Shown here piece after piece: positions 18,309 to 26,925 of a stretch of 64,000 nt of DNA. The notes under the pieces were generated by a model. That model worked only from the letters and a program-made list of their open reading frames with translations, ran no database searches and had not been told where the DNA came from. The DNA is from Burkholderia sp. Ax-1724 (GTDB taxonomy: Bacteria; Pseudomonadota; Gammaproteobacteria; Burkholderiales; Burkholderiaceae): NCBI RefSeq assembly GCF_011752995.1, contig NZ_VWWL01000004.1, positions 305,586 to 369,585 on the forward strand, given 5' to 3'. How positions within the stretch are numbered: the stretch's first letter is position 1; each line of letters opens with the position of its first letter. A program made the position numbers and the translations under genes.

Positions 18309-19367
18309 CTAGCTCAGAAACAGGTGGTTAAAGAGGTTGTTCCATTTGGTGCGCTCGGCTGCTGACATTGCAGGATCGACAGGCGTTATCTGGCTATTCT
18401 GGAAAGGTGACGCGATATTCCGATGCGTCGGAACATAGTCCATGTTCGCCAGAATTTTTTGCGCCTCCAGCGAGAGCATGTAATCGTAGAGCAATATGCC
18501 CGCAGCCGGATGCGGTGCATGTTTGAACAGGGCAATGCCATTCGCTCGCGCCACCGCTGGCTGCAACAGGAACCAGTCGATAGCCGCATTTTTACGCTTC
18601 GCCTGCATGGGCATGTAGTTGTACGTCTCGAGCGCGAGTGGCACTTCGCCTGAGGCAACCATATTGTTCAGCAATGAGTTGCCGTTGCGGACAGACACAT
18701 CATTAGTGGCGATCAACTCCTTGAAGAAGGCAATGCCTTTTTCGGTGCCCATCTGCTGACAAATGGTTGCAAACCAGTCGGAGCTCTTCGACTCGATGCC
18801 GAGTTTGCCTTTCCATTTCGGCAACAGCAGATTGTCAAAGGAAGAGGGCAGGTCTTCTTTCCTGATGGTGTTCGTGTTGTAGGACTGAACCCAGACAGAG
18901 AGCAGTGTCGAAGCCCACATGCGATGTTCCGGCACCGATCCTGGAATCAGGTCTGCGAACATGGGCGAGGCGACAGGCTGCAACAGGTTCTCCTGTCGCA
19001 GATTATTCAGGAATGAAGAGCCGACATGCACATTGTCGGGCATGAAACGGCCGGCTCGCGCTTCTGAAACGGCGCGTTGCACGACTTGCTCATCTCCTGC
19101 ACGCCAGGTATTGACCTTGACGCCGTATTTTTTCTCAAACGGATTGAACAATGGTTCGAGGTCCGATTTTGCGATCGTGGTGTAGAAGTTCACTTGCCCT
19201 TCTTTCTTTGCCGCTGCGAGAATCCGGGCTGCGCGATCCGATCCGGCATAGTTTGCCAGCGCAAGATTCGACGAATTTTCCTCGGCCGATCTGGCATGGA
19301 ACGGCACGAATGCCGCGCTCGATGCGAGGCCCAAACTGGCTTTCAAAATGGTACGTCGAGTAGTCAT
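18309..19367 (-). CDS. ABC transporter periplasmic binding protein, iron/polyamine-like fold (orphan)
   Basis: This 352-residue extracellular solute-binding protein has a twin-arginine-like leader (MTTRRTILKASLGLASSAAF, cut near ARS-AEE). The mature part matches the type II binding proteins of Fe3+/2-aminoethylphosphonate/polyamine ABC importers: AAKKEGQVNFYTTIAKSDLE, FEKKYGVKVNTWRAG and LLLPKWKGKLGIE. It is clearly related to the binding protein at 24608, with the same order of motifs. No permease or ATPase accompanies it; only a decayed ATPase fragment lies upstream. It may donate its ligand to the complete importer at 28225-31093. The ligand is unknown, and the neighbouring genes suggest an organic acid, not iron. 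Confidence 0.87.
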   Translation of the reverse strand: MTTRRTILKASLGLASSAAFVPFHARSAEENSSNLALANYAGSDRAARILAAAKKEGQVNFYTTIAKSDLEPLFNPFEKKYGVKVNTWRAGDEQVVQRAVSEARAGRFMPDNVHVGSSFLNNLRQENLLQPVASPMFADLIPGSVPEHRMWASTLLSVWVQSYNTNTIRKEDLPSSFDNLLLPKWKGKLGIESKSSDWFATICQQMGTEKGIAFFKELIATNDVSVRNGNSLLNNMVASGEVPLALETYNYMPMQAKRKNAAIDWFLLQPAVARANGIALFKHAPHPAAGILLYDYMLSLEAQKILANMDYVPTHRNIASPFQNSQITPVDPAMSAAERTKWNNLFNHLFLS

Positions 19368-19449
19368 CCTGTCTCCATGTTTGAAATAAAACGCCCCGAA
19401 TGTGGCAGCATTCAGGGCTGTAGTTGGCGCGTGCCCGTGTATCGCGCGA

Positions 19450-19596
19450 TTCGCGCACCTGCATCAATTCGGTCTGCATAGTTTCATGCATCTGCGCATC
19501 GAGCGCAGAAAACGGCTCGTCCATCAACAGTACTTCGGGCTCTACTGCTAGTGCGCCTGCGAGGCTCGGGTGTTCGCGCATGCCACGGAATAACTG
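19450..19596 (-). pseudogene. Fragment of an ABC transporter ATPase
   Basis: The minus-strand frame reads QLFRGMREHPSLAG, a degraded LSGGMRQR-type signature, directly followed by ALAVEPEVLLMDEPFSALDA and QMHETMQTELMQVRE, an intact Walker B and D-loop region of an SsuB/TauB-like ATPase. Walker A and the rest are missing, and the signature motif is mutated. This is a dead remnant. Apart from it, the 470 bases from 19368 to 19837 hold only a TATAAT box (19781-19786) upstream of the next gene. Confidence 0.7.
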
Positions 19597-19837
19597 ACGT
19601 GGTTAGGTTTCTTGAATCCATCGGGTCCGATTCGTTACAACAATGCGCGCACGGCATGGTTCGACATCGTTGGTACGACCGGCAATTTTGCTCGCTGCCC
19701 GCATTCGGGAACGATCTGCGTTGAATTAATTGGTAATCAATCCCGTCATGTGTAAATTAGTAATTTCCCCATGGCGGTCCTATAATAATGAGATAGTGAT
19801 CTGACAAATCAGACGTCCACACCCCAGAGGTAAGGCC

Positions 19838-20092
19838 ATGAAACTCCTGATCAATGCTGTTTGCGCTGCTGCCATCCTTGTTCCAATGTTGTCGCATGCT
19901 GCTGAGCCCATCACGCACGCCCAGGTGGTCAAGGAACTTGAGCAACTGGAAGCGGCGGGCTACAACCCCGGTGTCGCCGACGACAGCTATCCGGAGAATC
20001 TGGAGCAGGCGAAGGCCGTCCTCGAGCAGCAACAGAACGCAGCGACTTCCTGGGGGCCGGACATGCACGGCACAACGCAATCGGGTCATTAA
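19838..20092 (+). CDS. DUF4148 periplasmic protein, copy 2
   Basis: This 84-residue DUF4148 protein has the signal peptide MKLLINAVCAAAILVPMLSHA cut before AEPITHAQV. The mature part, with VKELEQLEAAGYNP, is clearly paralogous to copy 1 at 17988. Its function is unknown. The start is preceded by AGAGGTAAGGCC. A stem-loop follows its stop codon. The two copies bracket the orphan binding protein and the dead ATPase fragment, suggesting local duplication. Confidence 0.85.
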   Translation: MKLLINAVCAAAILVPMLSHAAEPITHAQVVKELEQLEAAGYNPGVADDSYPENLEQAKAVLEQQQNAATSWGPDMHGTTQSGH

Positions 20093-20121
20093 ACGGCCTC
20101 GCGCGAACAAAGCCGTTTCAG
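20091..20121. terminator. Stem-loop terminator after DUF4148 copy 2
   Basis: AAACGGC pairs with GCCGTTT around CTCGCGCGAACAAA. It starts at the stop codon and lies before the convergent MFS gene. Confidence 0.6.
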
Positions 20122-20208
20122 ACCTGCTGGCGTTCAGAGTCGGCGCCACACGCCAGGCATCGCGACTACCTGTCCTGTGCCGTGTCAGGATCGCCAGTAC
20201 CATTGGGA

Positions 20209-21462
20209 TCAGGCTGAGGCGCCTGCCTTGACTGCGGCACGCTTCGGATCACGCTGTTCCGGATACACGTATGGCCCGAGACACATGATCGAGACGACGG
20301 CGATCGAAATAAATCCCGAGAACGTCCAGAGGGCAATCGTGTAGGAGTGCGTGAGGTCGAACGAGAGTCCGGATGCAAAGATCATGATGCCCGCACCCCA
20401 TCCCCACGCCATCCACATCGCACCACATACCCGGCCAAACAGGCGCAGATCGAAGTAGCGGCTTACGATGAACGTAATGATGTCCGCTTCCGCGCCAATT
20501 GAAACGCCAATCAGTCCGGCGGCAATCATTGCGGTGTAACCGGTCGCGCCCGTTGCGAGAATGAGCACGCCAATGAGCGTCAGCGAGAACGACATCGCAG
20601 CACAATAGGGCGCATGAATCCGGTCCATCAACCAGCCAGCGAGCAGACGGCCGAGCGCTGATGTCAAACCGGCGATCGACAGCATCGTTGCGGCAGCCGA
20701 CACTGTTTCGCCGCGATCGCTCATCATGGGTACGAGTTGCGAAAGCAACGCGAGCAGCACGCCGGACACACAGAAGATCGAAAGGCCCAGCAGGCGGAAA
20801 GTCCGATCCTTGAGGAATAGCGACCAGAGCGATGGTAGTTCGCGTCTAGCTTCATGCGCTTTACGCACGAGTTCTTCGTCGACGCCCGGCGGCATTTTGA
20901 CGAGGAAGTAAAGCGCGGGAACGGAGAACATGGCCATCAACGCAGCGACGCCGAAATAGCCTGCACGCCAGCCAAAGTGTTTCAGCAGGTAACCCGCATA
21001 GTGCGGCATGAACATCGCGCCCACTGCCGTGCCGCCAACCATCAAGCCCAGTGCCAGGCCACGCTGGCGGTCGAAGCGAGCGCAGATTACTTTCGCATAA
21101 GGCAGTGCATTCGTACTGGGTGCGAACAGGCCGACCGCAACGAATGCCAGTGCGAATATCCATGGAGACGCCGGCAACACGCCCACGAGAGCCGTCGATG
21201 CCGCAAACAGGATCAGAAATAACAGGGTGGGGCGGCGCACACCCATTTTGTCGATGAGCGAGCCGAGGAGGATGGTGCCGGGTCCCATCGAAAATTCGAA
21301 GACGGTCAAGCCGAGCGAAACCTGTGCACGGCTCCAGTGATTCTCCGCGGCGATCGCCTTGATGAACATGCCGAACATGAATGCCGACAATACCCCCGCG
21401 CCGACGGAAACACAGACTGCGCCGCCGAGTACTGTCCACCATCGATTGATGTCGCGCTGCAA
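20209..21462 (-). CDS. MFS transporter, oxalate/formate-antiporter-like (OFA)
   Basis: This 417-residue, 12-helix MFS carrier resembles monocarboxylate and oxalate/formate antiporter relatives. Visible marks are GPGTILLGSLIDKMGVRRPT for the loop 2-3 motif and LAGWLMDRIHAPYCAAMS in the second half. It is the last gene of the minus-strand set that begins with the fused ABC permease. It starts 14 bases after the 151-residue unknown protein. Import of an organic acid is the likely role; the substrate is unknown. No signal peptide apart from the first membrane helix. Confidence 0.83.
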   Translation of the reverse strand: MQRDINRWWTVLGGAVCVSVGAGVLSAFMFGMFIKAIAAENHWSRAQVSLGLTVFEFSMGPGTILLGSLIDKMGVRRPTLLFLILFAASTALVGVLPASPWIFALAFVAVGLFAPSTNALPYAKVICARFDRQRGLALGLMVGGTAVGAMFMPHYAGYLLKHFGWRAGYFGVAALMAMFSVPALYFLVKMPPGVDEELVRKAHEARRELPSLWSLFLKDRTFRLLGLSIFCVSGVLLALLSQLVPMMSDRGETVSAAATMLSIAGLTSALGRLLAGWLMDRIHAPYCAAMSFSLTLIGVLILATGATGYTAMIAAGLIGVSIGAEADIITFIVSRYFDLRLFGRVCGAMWMAWGWGAGIMIFASGLSFDLTHSYTIALWTFSGFISIAVVSIMCLGPYVYPEQRDPKRAAVKAGASA

Positions 21463-21475
21463 AATATTCTCCTTG

Positions 21476-21931
21476 TTACGCGCCGAGTGCGGAAAGCAGG
21501 TCGTCCAGATAACCGGCCTTCGTCGGAAGAACCATCATCGTGCTGTAAGGACGCAACATATCGGCCGTGCTGTTCGATTTCCTGTCGGAAGGACTGATTA
21601 CGACGGATACGGTGACGCCATGCATGCGATACGTCCTTGCCGCGATTGCCATCGCTCGGGCATCGTCACCGTCGCGGCCCGAAATGACGACCGTATCGGG
21701 CGTGCCGAGCCATTCGCTTAGCACCTCGGAGTCCAGGTCAGCACTTGTATCAGAGCTTTGCGAAAGCGCGGCGAGATCGCTCGCCATCGCAAACTCCACA
21801 TCGGCGTATGTGCGGCAGCTTGCGACTTCGGGGTCGTTATCCGTCAGCGCGATCACGCGAATGCGCCGAGGAGAAGAATTCGGCGTCTGAATTCTGTAAC
21901 GCACTTCGGATGGGGTCTGGTAATCAGGCAT
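21476..21931 (-). CDS. Unknown 151-residue protein
   Basis: I do not recognise this protein. It has no signal peptide or membrane helix. The pattern suggests a small alternating alpha/beta (Rossmann-like) domain: strand RIRVIALTDND, helix, then TPDTVVISGRDGDDARAMAI, AARTYRMHGVTVSVVI and a final LPTKAGYLDDLLSALGA. It is coded 3 bases downstream of the dehydrogenase and 13 bases upstream of the MFS gene on the same strand, with coding-like third-position bias. It is therefore probably a real member of the operon. It may be a small ligand-binding or regulatory partner of the dehydrogenase; this is only a guess from position. Confidence 0.7.
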   Translation of the reverse strand: MPDYQTPSEVRYRIQTPNSSPRRIRVIALTDNDPEVASCRTYADVEFAMASDLAALSQSSDTSADLDSEVLSEWLGTPDTVVISGRDGDDARAMAIAARTYRMHGVTVSVVISPSDRKSNSTADMLRPYSTMMVLPTKAGYLDDLLSALGA

Positions 21932-21934
21932 GGC

Positions 21935-23065
21935 TTACTTCCACGGATCGATCGTCATGTGAATCGCACCGCTGACACCTTCGCCCTGCAAGGTGCGCAA
22001 CGCCAGGTCCGTGTCGTCGAGACCGAACGTGTGCGTGCTCATCTGCGTAACGTCGTGGCGGTTCGCGGCGATCAATTGCAATGCGAGTTCTACGGACTGG
22101 TAACTGTGACCGCGCATGCCTTTCACCGTGAGAAAGCGCGCGATGATCATGTCGCTGTTGAATTCGGGAATCGGCACGCGCTTTTGCCCACCGAGTACGA
22201 CCGTTCCGCGCTTTCGCGCAAGCTGGATTGCGGAGACGACGGTGGCCGGACCACCCGATGCGCAATCGATCACGAGGTCGGCCATCGAGCCGCCCGTGAG
22301 GTCGGCTACGCGTTCGAGCACGTCTTCCTGATCGACCTCGATCGTGTGATCCGCGCCGAGCCGTTTTGCCAGTGCAAGACGTTCGCGGTCGGTGTCCGTC
22401 GACAGTCCCGTGACGATGATTTTTTCGGCACCCGCTTCGCGCGCTGCAACGACGCACGACAAGCCTTGTTGTCCAGGACCCTGGATGACGACTGCCTGGC
22501 CTGGACCTGCGCCGCCCTGCAAGTAAGCCCATTCGATACCGTTACCAAGGGGCAGGGCAAGTGCCGCGTGTTTCGGTGCGACGCTCGAGGGCACGCGGTG
22601 AAATACGGTGTTCAGTTGCAGGTACTGGTATTGGCTGAAGCCGCCCCAGAAAGACGGCGCGGTCTTCAGGCCGGTTGCGCCATAACGCAGACCGTTCAGG
22701 CGCCAATCTGTTGCGTTGCACAGGCGGAATTCGTTCGACAGGCAATATTCGCAATGACCGCACGGAACGTATTCTTCGAGCGCGACGTAATCGCCTTCTT
22801 TAAGCCCCCAACGTGTGCTGGCAAGCTCGCCTGCTTCTTCGATATGGCCGACTGTCTCGTGCCCGAGAATCAGCGGCCCGCGGCTTTGAGGAAGTTGCTG
22901 GTAATAAGGGCCATCGCTGCCGCATACGCCCGTAATCGCAACGCGAAGCAATCCGGTAGACGGCGTAATTGCCGGGCGCTCGAACGTCTGAATCTCCGTG
23001 CGTGATGGTTCGACAGCAACAGCCGCCTTGAAGTGACGTGGGGTGAGTTGGATCGTGTCGTTCAT
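21935..23065 (-). CDS. Zinc-type medium-chain alcohol dehydrogenase
   Basis: This 376-residue MDR-superfamily dehydrogenase has the catalytic-zinc signature GHETVGHIEEAGE, the four-cysteine structural-zinc loop CGHCEYCLSNEFRLC, and an NAD-binding segment GPGQQGLSCVVAAREAGAEK. The N-terminal VCGSDGPYYQ gives the catalytic Cys. The ATG at 23065 is chosen over an upstream in-frame start (23113) that would add a non-homologous leader. It lies between the porin and the unknown 151-residue protein, in a catabolic operon. Its substrate is not known. It is not of the short-chain or Gfo/Idh type usually seen as aromatic cis-dihydrodiol dehydrogenases. Confidence 0.88.
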   Translation of the reverse strand: MNDTIQLTPRHFKAAVAVEPSRTEIQTFERPAITPSTGLLRVAITGVCGSDGPYYQQLPQSRGPLILGHETVGHIEEAGELASTRWGLKEGDYVALEEYVPCGHCEYCLSNEFRLCNATDWRLNGLRYGATGLKTAPSFWGGFSQYQYLQLNTVFHRVPSSVAPKHAALALPLGNGIEWAYLQGGAGPGQAVVIQGPGQQGLSCVVAAREAGAEKIIVTGLSTDTDRERLALAKRLGADHTIEVDQEDVLERVADLTGGSMADLVIDCASGGPATVVSAIQLARKRGTVVLGGQKRVPIPEFNSDMIIARFLTVKGMRGHSYQSVELALQLIAANRHDVTQMSTHTFGLDDTDLALRTLQGEGVSGAIHMTIDPWK

Positions 23066-23141
23066 ACGTAGTGCGCGTGCGAAATTTCCGAAATAACGCG
23101 AGGCTCCATGCAACAGAGCCTCGCACGTCCATCAAGCGGCT

Positions 23142-24302
23142 TTAGAAGCGATGCCGCAGAAGGAGCTTGACTGCAACCTGCGTGGGCGTTGAAGAACTGC
23201 CGAGCGAGCCGATCGTTGCGACCGCGGACTTGCCGGTCGAATCGATACCGGAGGCGAGTTGCCATACGCCGCTCAGTTGAATGTCGGTTCGCTTGGAGAG
23301 GAAATAATCCGGTCCGGCGTTGACCTGGTGATAGTGCGCCGCCCTGCCCTGCGCGCGCACGGTCGTGTAGTCATACGCTGCCGCAAGCAGCAGTGTCGGC
23401 ATCACGCGGTAGCGAATGTTGCCTTCGTAGCTGTTGAACGTCGCCGACCCGGTATTCGGCGTCGTTTTCGTTGGCAACATATTGCTGAAGACGGTTCGCG
23501 TGTACACGAAGCTGACCTGGCCGCCGGTGCCGAATTTGTAGCCGACACCTGCTGCGAAGATGGCTTGCGTGTCTGCGGACAGGAAGCCGCTGAACGATGG
23601 CGACTTGCCGGGCGACGAGAAGGCCGACGTGCCGGGTGCAGCAGCACTGTCGTAAACCGACACCGCCGGATTGTTCAGATTCTCGTACGCGATTGCGCCG
23701 ATAATCGGGCCGGAATCGTATGTCGCCGCAGCCTGATAACGACGGTTGGTGGCGAAGCTACCCGGTGCGCCGCCCGGTGCGAATAACAGATCGAGCTTGA
23801 CGCCGGCATACGTCGGCGAGATATAGCGGATCGAGCCATCCATCCGGAAATTGGCGTTCAGGTTGTCGAAGTCGCCCACGTGACTGCCGATCCACGCCCA
23901 TATTCCGGTCGAGGACAGGCGCTCGCCGACATCGTCGTGCATGGCATCGTATTGACGACCGAACGTGAGCCTGCCGTACGGCGTTTGCAGACCCATCCAT
24001 GCCGAGCGGCCAAAAAGACGGCCGCCTTGCGAGAGCGTGCCGGCAGAACCGTCGAAACCGTTCTCCAGGTCGAAGACGGCTTTCAGGCCGCCGCCAAGAT
24101 CTTCCGTACCGCGCAGACCCCAGCGACTACCATTGGTCTGACCTTTGATGAGGCCAACCACGGCGCCACCGCCCTGATTGTTGATGTAGTTGATCCCCTC
24201 GTTCACAATGCCGTACAACGTAACCGAACTTTGTGCGTGGGCAACGCTTGCAATACTTGCAAGAGCGGGGAAGGACATCAGTGCGAGTATTTTTTTATTC
24301 AT
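23142..24302 (-). CDS. Trimeric general porin (Burkholderia OpcP type)
   Basis: This 386-residue outer-membrane porin has a Sec signal peptide ending AHA before QSSVTLYGIVNEGINYI, the 16-strand porin pattern, the L3-region sequence TPYGRLTFGRQYDAMHDDV, and the terminal aromatic LLLRHRF needed for outer-membrane assembly. It belongs to the Gram-negative porin family abundant in Burkholderiaceae. It is part of the minus-strand ABC/cupin operon and probably admits the same anionic substrate. A 305-base gap with an inverted repeat lies upstream, so it may have its own promoter. Confidence 0.92.
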   Translation of the reverse strand: MNKKILALMSFPALASIASVAHAQSSVTLYGIVNEGINYINNQGGGAVVGLIKGQTNGSRWGLRGTEDLGGGLKAVFDLENGFDGSAGTLSQGGRLFGRSAWMGLQTPYGRLTFGRQYDAMHDDVGERLSSTGIWAWIGSHVGDFDNLNANFRMDGSIRYISPTYAGVKLDLLFAPGGAPGSFATNRRYQAAATYDSGPIIGAIAYENLNNPAVSVYDSAAAPGTSAFSSPGKSPSFSGFLSADTQAIFAAGVGYKFGTGGQVSFVYTRTVFSNMLPTKTTPNTGSATFNSYEGNIRYRVMPTLLLAAAYDYTTVRAQGRAAHYHQVNAGPDYFLSKRTDIQLSGVWQLASGIDSTGKSAVATIGSLGSSSTPTQVAVKLLLRHRF

Positions 24303-24384
24303 GAGTCTCCGACCTTGATTTAATAAAAATTCAGTGTGGATCGACAGATATCTGCATGCAGAAATGCCGCAATTTGTAGAAATA

Positions 24385-24411
24385 AGTATACCTAATGAAA
24401 AAGGATATACT
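24385..24411. promoter_or_regulatory. Inverted repeat upstream of the porin gene
   Basis: AGTATACC and GGATATACT form an imperfect inverted repeat around TAATGAAAAA, about 85 bases before the porin start. The AT-rich arms resemble a regulator site more than a terminator. It differs from the GTTCC operator. The rest of the 305-base gap (24303-24607) shows no gene. Confidence 0.4.
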
Positions 24412-24607
24412 TTGCGATCTGGTACAAACCCCTGCTGGAACGCGGCACTAAATGCACGGCCTATCCCGTGTTAAATGAAACACACGCATAAGATTCCATG
24501 ACAGATAAAGATTATCCGCGTGGAAAGCAGTCCTTATAATAATGATACTTTGGATCTGCCTGAAAGAAGAGGTGCGTGGACCAGACGCACCTCTTTCTGA
24601 TCGGGAC

Positions 24608-25672
24608 TTAATTCATGCCGTTGAATACGGTATTGAACAGCGCCTGGTTTTTCGCCTGGTTGTCGATGATGTCCTTGTTCGAGATGATCTGCATCGCCAC
24701 GCTCGGCAGCTTGTGCTTGACCGTCGTATTCGTCACAGCCATATCGTGATCGGCATACATGGCCTGGCCTTCGGTCAGCAGGAAATCATAAAACAGCACG
24801 GCCGCGTTCGGATGCCTCAGCATGTGCGCGACACCGACGCCGTTCGGCTGGGTGATGGCCGATCCAATCGAAAACCAGTCGATGGAAGCGCCGGCCTCCT
24901 TCATGGACTGGACCTTGTAGTTGTAGATGCCGAAAGCCATCGGCACGTCACCCGAGGCGACCAGATTCGCCAGCAGCGTATGGCCGCGACGCACGGACAC
25001 GCCGTTTTTGGCAACGATCTGCTTGAACAGGTCGATACCCGGCTGACCACCGAGTTCCTGCACCGTGCCTGCGAACCACGGGATCGAATCCTGGCCTTCC
25101 ACGCCGAGCTTGCCTTTCCATTTCGGGTCGAGCAGATCCTTGTACGTCTTCGGCAGGTCTGCCTTCTTGATCAGGTTCGTGTTGTACGCGACGGTGAACA
25201 CGTTCAGGCGCGTCGCCGTCCAGGCGTTGTTGTCCTGAATCGCTTCGGGAATCAGCGATTTCAGAACCGGCGAATTGATCGGCTGCAACAGTTTTTCGCG
25301 GTACATCGCTTCGAGCTGCGGGCCGTTGGTTTCGAACACGTCCGCTTCGTAGCGGCCGGCACGGCCTTCCGAAATGGCGCGTTGCAGAATGCCCGAAGCG
25401 CTTGAACGCCAGACAGTCACGTGTACGCCGTATTTCTTTTCGAAGGCCTGCACGACCGGATTGAAATCGTCAGGCGGCAGCGACGCATATACCGTCAGTT
25501 TGCCTTCTTCCTTCGCCCCGGCGATCAACTTTTGCATGCGATCCGCGCCGTTGTATTGCGCGACGGATTCGCTCGATACATAACCGGCTGCGAAAGCGGG
25601 ACTGGAACCCATGAACGTCAGCGCGGCACCCAGAAGCCCAGCAATGGCTGCGAGGCGGAAATTACTCTTCAT
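24608..25672 (-). CDS. ABC transporter periplasmic binding protein, iron/polyamine-like fold
   Basis: This 354-residue solute-binding protein has the signal peptide MKSNFRLAAIAGLLGAALTF, cut after the AFA site. The mature protein carries AKEEGKLTVYASLPPDDFNP, FEKKYGVHVTVWRSS and LLDPKWKGKLGVE, as in its paralogue at 18309. It probably feeds the fused permease and ATPase at 28225-31093, from which it is separated by three cupin genes. ATG 25672 is preferred to an in-frame TTG one codon upstream. Because the operon is catabolic, the ligand is more likely an aromatic or carboxylic acid than ferric iron; this is inference. Confidence 0.9.
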   Translation of the reverse strand: MKSNFRLAAIAGLLGAALTFMGSSPAFAAGYVSSESVAQYNGADRMQKLIAGAKEEGKLTVYASLPPDDFNPVVQAFEKKYGVHVTVWRSSASGILQRAISEGRAGRYEADVFETNGPQLEAMYREKLLQPINSPVLKSLIPEAIQDNNAWTATRLNVFTVAYNTNLIKKADLPKTYKDLLDPKWKGKLGVEGQDSIPWFAGTVQELGGQPGIDLFKQIVAKNGVSVRRGHTLLANLVASGDVPMAFGIYNYKVQSMKEAGASIDWFSIGSAITQPNGVGVAHMLRHPNAAVLFYDFLLTEGQAMYADHDMAVTNTTVKHKLPSVAMQIISNKDIIDNQAKNQALFNTVFNGMN

Positions 25673-25702
25673 CAAGAGTCTCCGATGTGTTTATTTTCGG
25701 CA

Positions 25703-25725
25703 GGGGCACATCGGCCTGATGTACC
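25703..25725 (-). repeat. Intercistronic hairpin before the binding-protein gene
   Basis: GGGGCACATC and GATGTACCCC pair with one mismatch, between the bicupin stop and the binding-protein start. Such hairpins often stabilise mRNA and raise binding-protein levels relative to the rest of the importer. Confidence 0.4.
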
Positions 25726-25769
25726 CCACACCTTTAGCCGTACCGGATTAGCGGTTCAGCGGCAGGAAT

Positions 25770-26888
25770 TCAAACCGCGAGCGGCGGCAGCGTTTCCAGT
25801 TCCTTCGTGTATGCGCCATCCATCTGCATCGAGAGGCCGATCTTTTCCAGTTCCGACGAGAACGTCGAACGGATGACCGGGTTTTCGTCCGCATAGTCGA
25901 TCTGGCAACCGCCGATGCGACGCGAAATCCAGGCCTTCGGCACGCCTTGCGAATTGCGCTGCGATACGACTTCGTGCTTGAGCGCGAGGTAACGCGACGG
26001 ATTCGGGTTCGTGTTGAAGTGCTGGTGGAACTCGCCGTTGGACGGCGTGATGAGCGAACCGGTTTGCCAGTCGTAACGCTTCGGCTCTTCGCCTTCGCGC
26101 CACATCATCGAGTAACCCGAACCGCTCATGATGATGACGTGCGCGCCGGGACCATGCGAGTGCGCTTTCTTGTACGTCGAGGTCGGGAACTGCGAAATGT
26201 GGCTGTTCTGCGAGCCGCGCGCCATGCTGAAGCGGATGTGACCGCCGCCGGCACCACGTTCGGCGGCGCTGATCAGCGGCAGGTTCACCGCATCGGCGAC
26301 GAAATTCGTGTCCATCAGCAGGCCTTTCTGTTCGCCGCCGTTGGCGAAGTAATCGGGCTCGCCATTGAAACGGTTCTTGAAATCGTACGCCGTGCCGAAG
26401 ATGAAATCGATGTCTTCGAGCGCGTTGATCGTAGGCGGACCGTTCGTGACCGCGACGAAACGCGCGGCGTCCTTGCCGGACGTATTGTAGTGCGTGTGCC
26501 AGCAGTTCAGTGGGATCGCGAAGAGGGCCCCGGCTTGCCATTCGAACGTGACTTCCGCGCCGGCTTCGTTGCGAACGGTAGTCGATCCCCGGCCACTCAG
26601 AACGTAGATCATTTCTTCGAACAACTGACGCTGCGGCGCAAGCGATTTGCCCGGCGGAATTTCGCAGACGTAGCAGTCGTTCGACGTGCGCGACGCTTCG
26701 TGGTTGATGTAGACGCCCTTGCCGCCGCGACGCGCCCAATCCTTCAGATCGACCGTACGCAGGTCCTGGATGTAATGACCGTCGATAATGTCCAGGCCTT
26801 GCTGGGCAACCCAGCGCGTATACGCGGTTTCCTTTTCGGAAGCGAATTTCTTCGCCATGTCCTCGGAAACGACTGCGTTCTTGCTCAT
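25770..26888 (-). CDS. Bicupin protein with degenerate N-terminal metal site
   Basis: This 372-residue cytosolic protein has two cupin barrels. The first (about residues 70-150) has the cupin frame but reads APQRQLFEEMIYVLSGRG, so both histidines of the HxH motif are Gln (residues 86 and 88); the later WHTHYN is kept. The second (about 230-310) has a complete HSHGPGAHV and EFHQHFN set. This resembles the one-active-site design of gentisate-type bicupin dioxygenases. It is the third of three cupin genes in a row, between ABC ATPase and binding protein. Function is unknown; dioxygenase, isomerase or ligand-sensing roles are possible. From memory, unverified, cupins of this sort have been labelled ethanolamine ammonia-lyase activating proteins. 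Confidence 0.85.
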   Translation of the reverse strand: MSKNAVVSEDMAKKFASEKETAYTRWVAQQGLDIIDGHYIQDLRTVDLKDWARRGGKGVYINHEASRTSNDCYVCEIPPGKSLAPQRQLFEEMIYVLSGRGSTTVRNEAGAEVTFEWQAGALFAIPLNCWHTHYNTSGKDAARFVAVTNGPPTINALEDIDFIFGTAYDFKNRFNGEPDYFANGGEQKGLLMDTNFVADAVNLPLISAAERGAGGGHIRFSMARGSQNSHISQFPTSTYKKAHSHGPGAHVIIMSGSGYSMMWREGEEPKRYDWQTGSLITPSNGEFHQHFNTNPNPSRYLALKHEVVSQRNSQGVPKAWISRRIGGCQIDYADENPVIRSTFSSELEKIGLSMQMDGAYTKELETLPPLAV

Positions 26889-26925
26889 TTACTTCTCCAT
26901 TCAATGCGGGTTGCGTATACAACAA

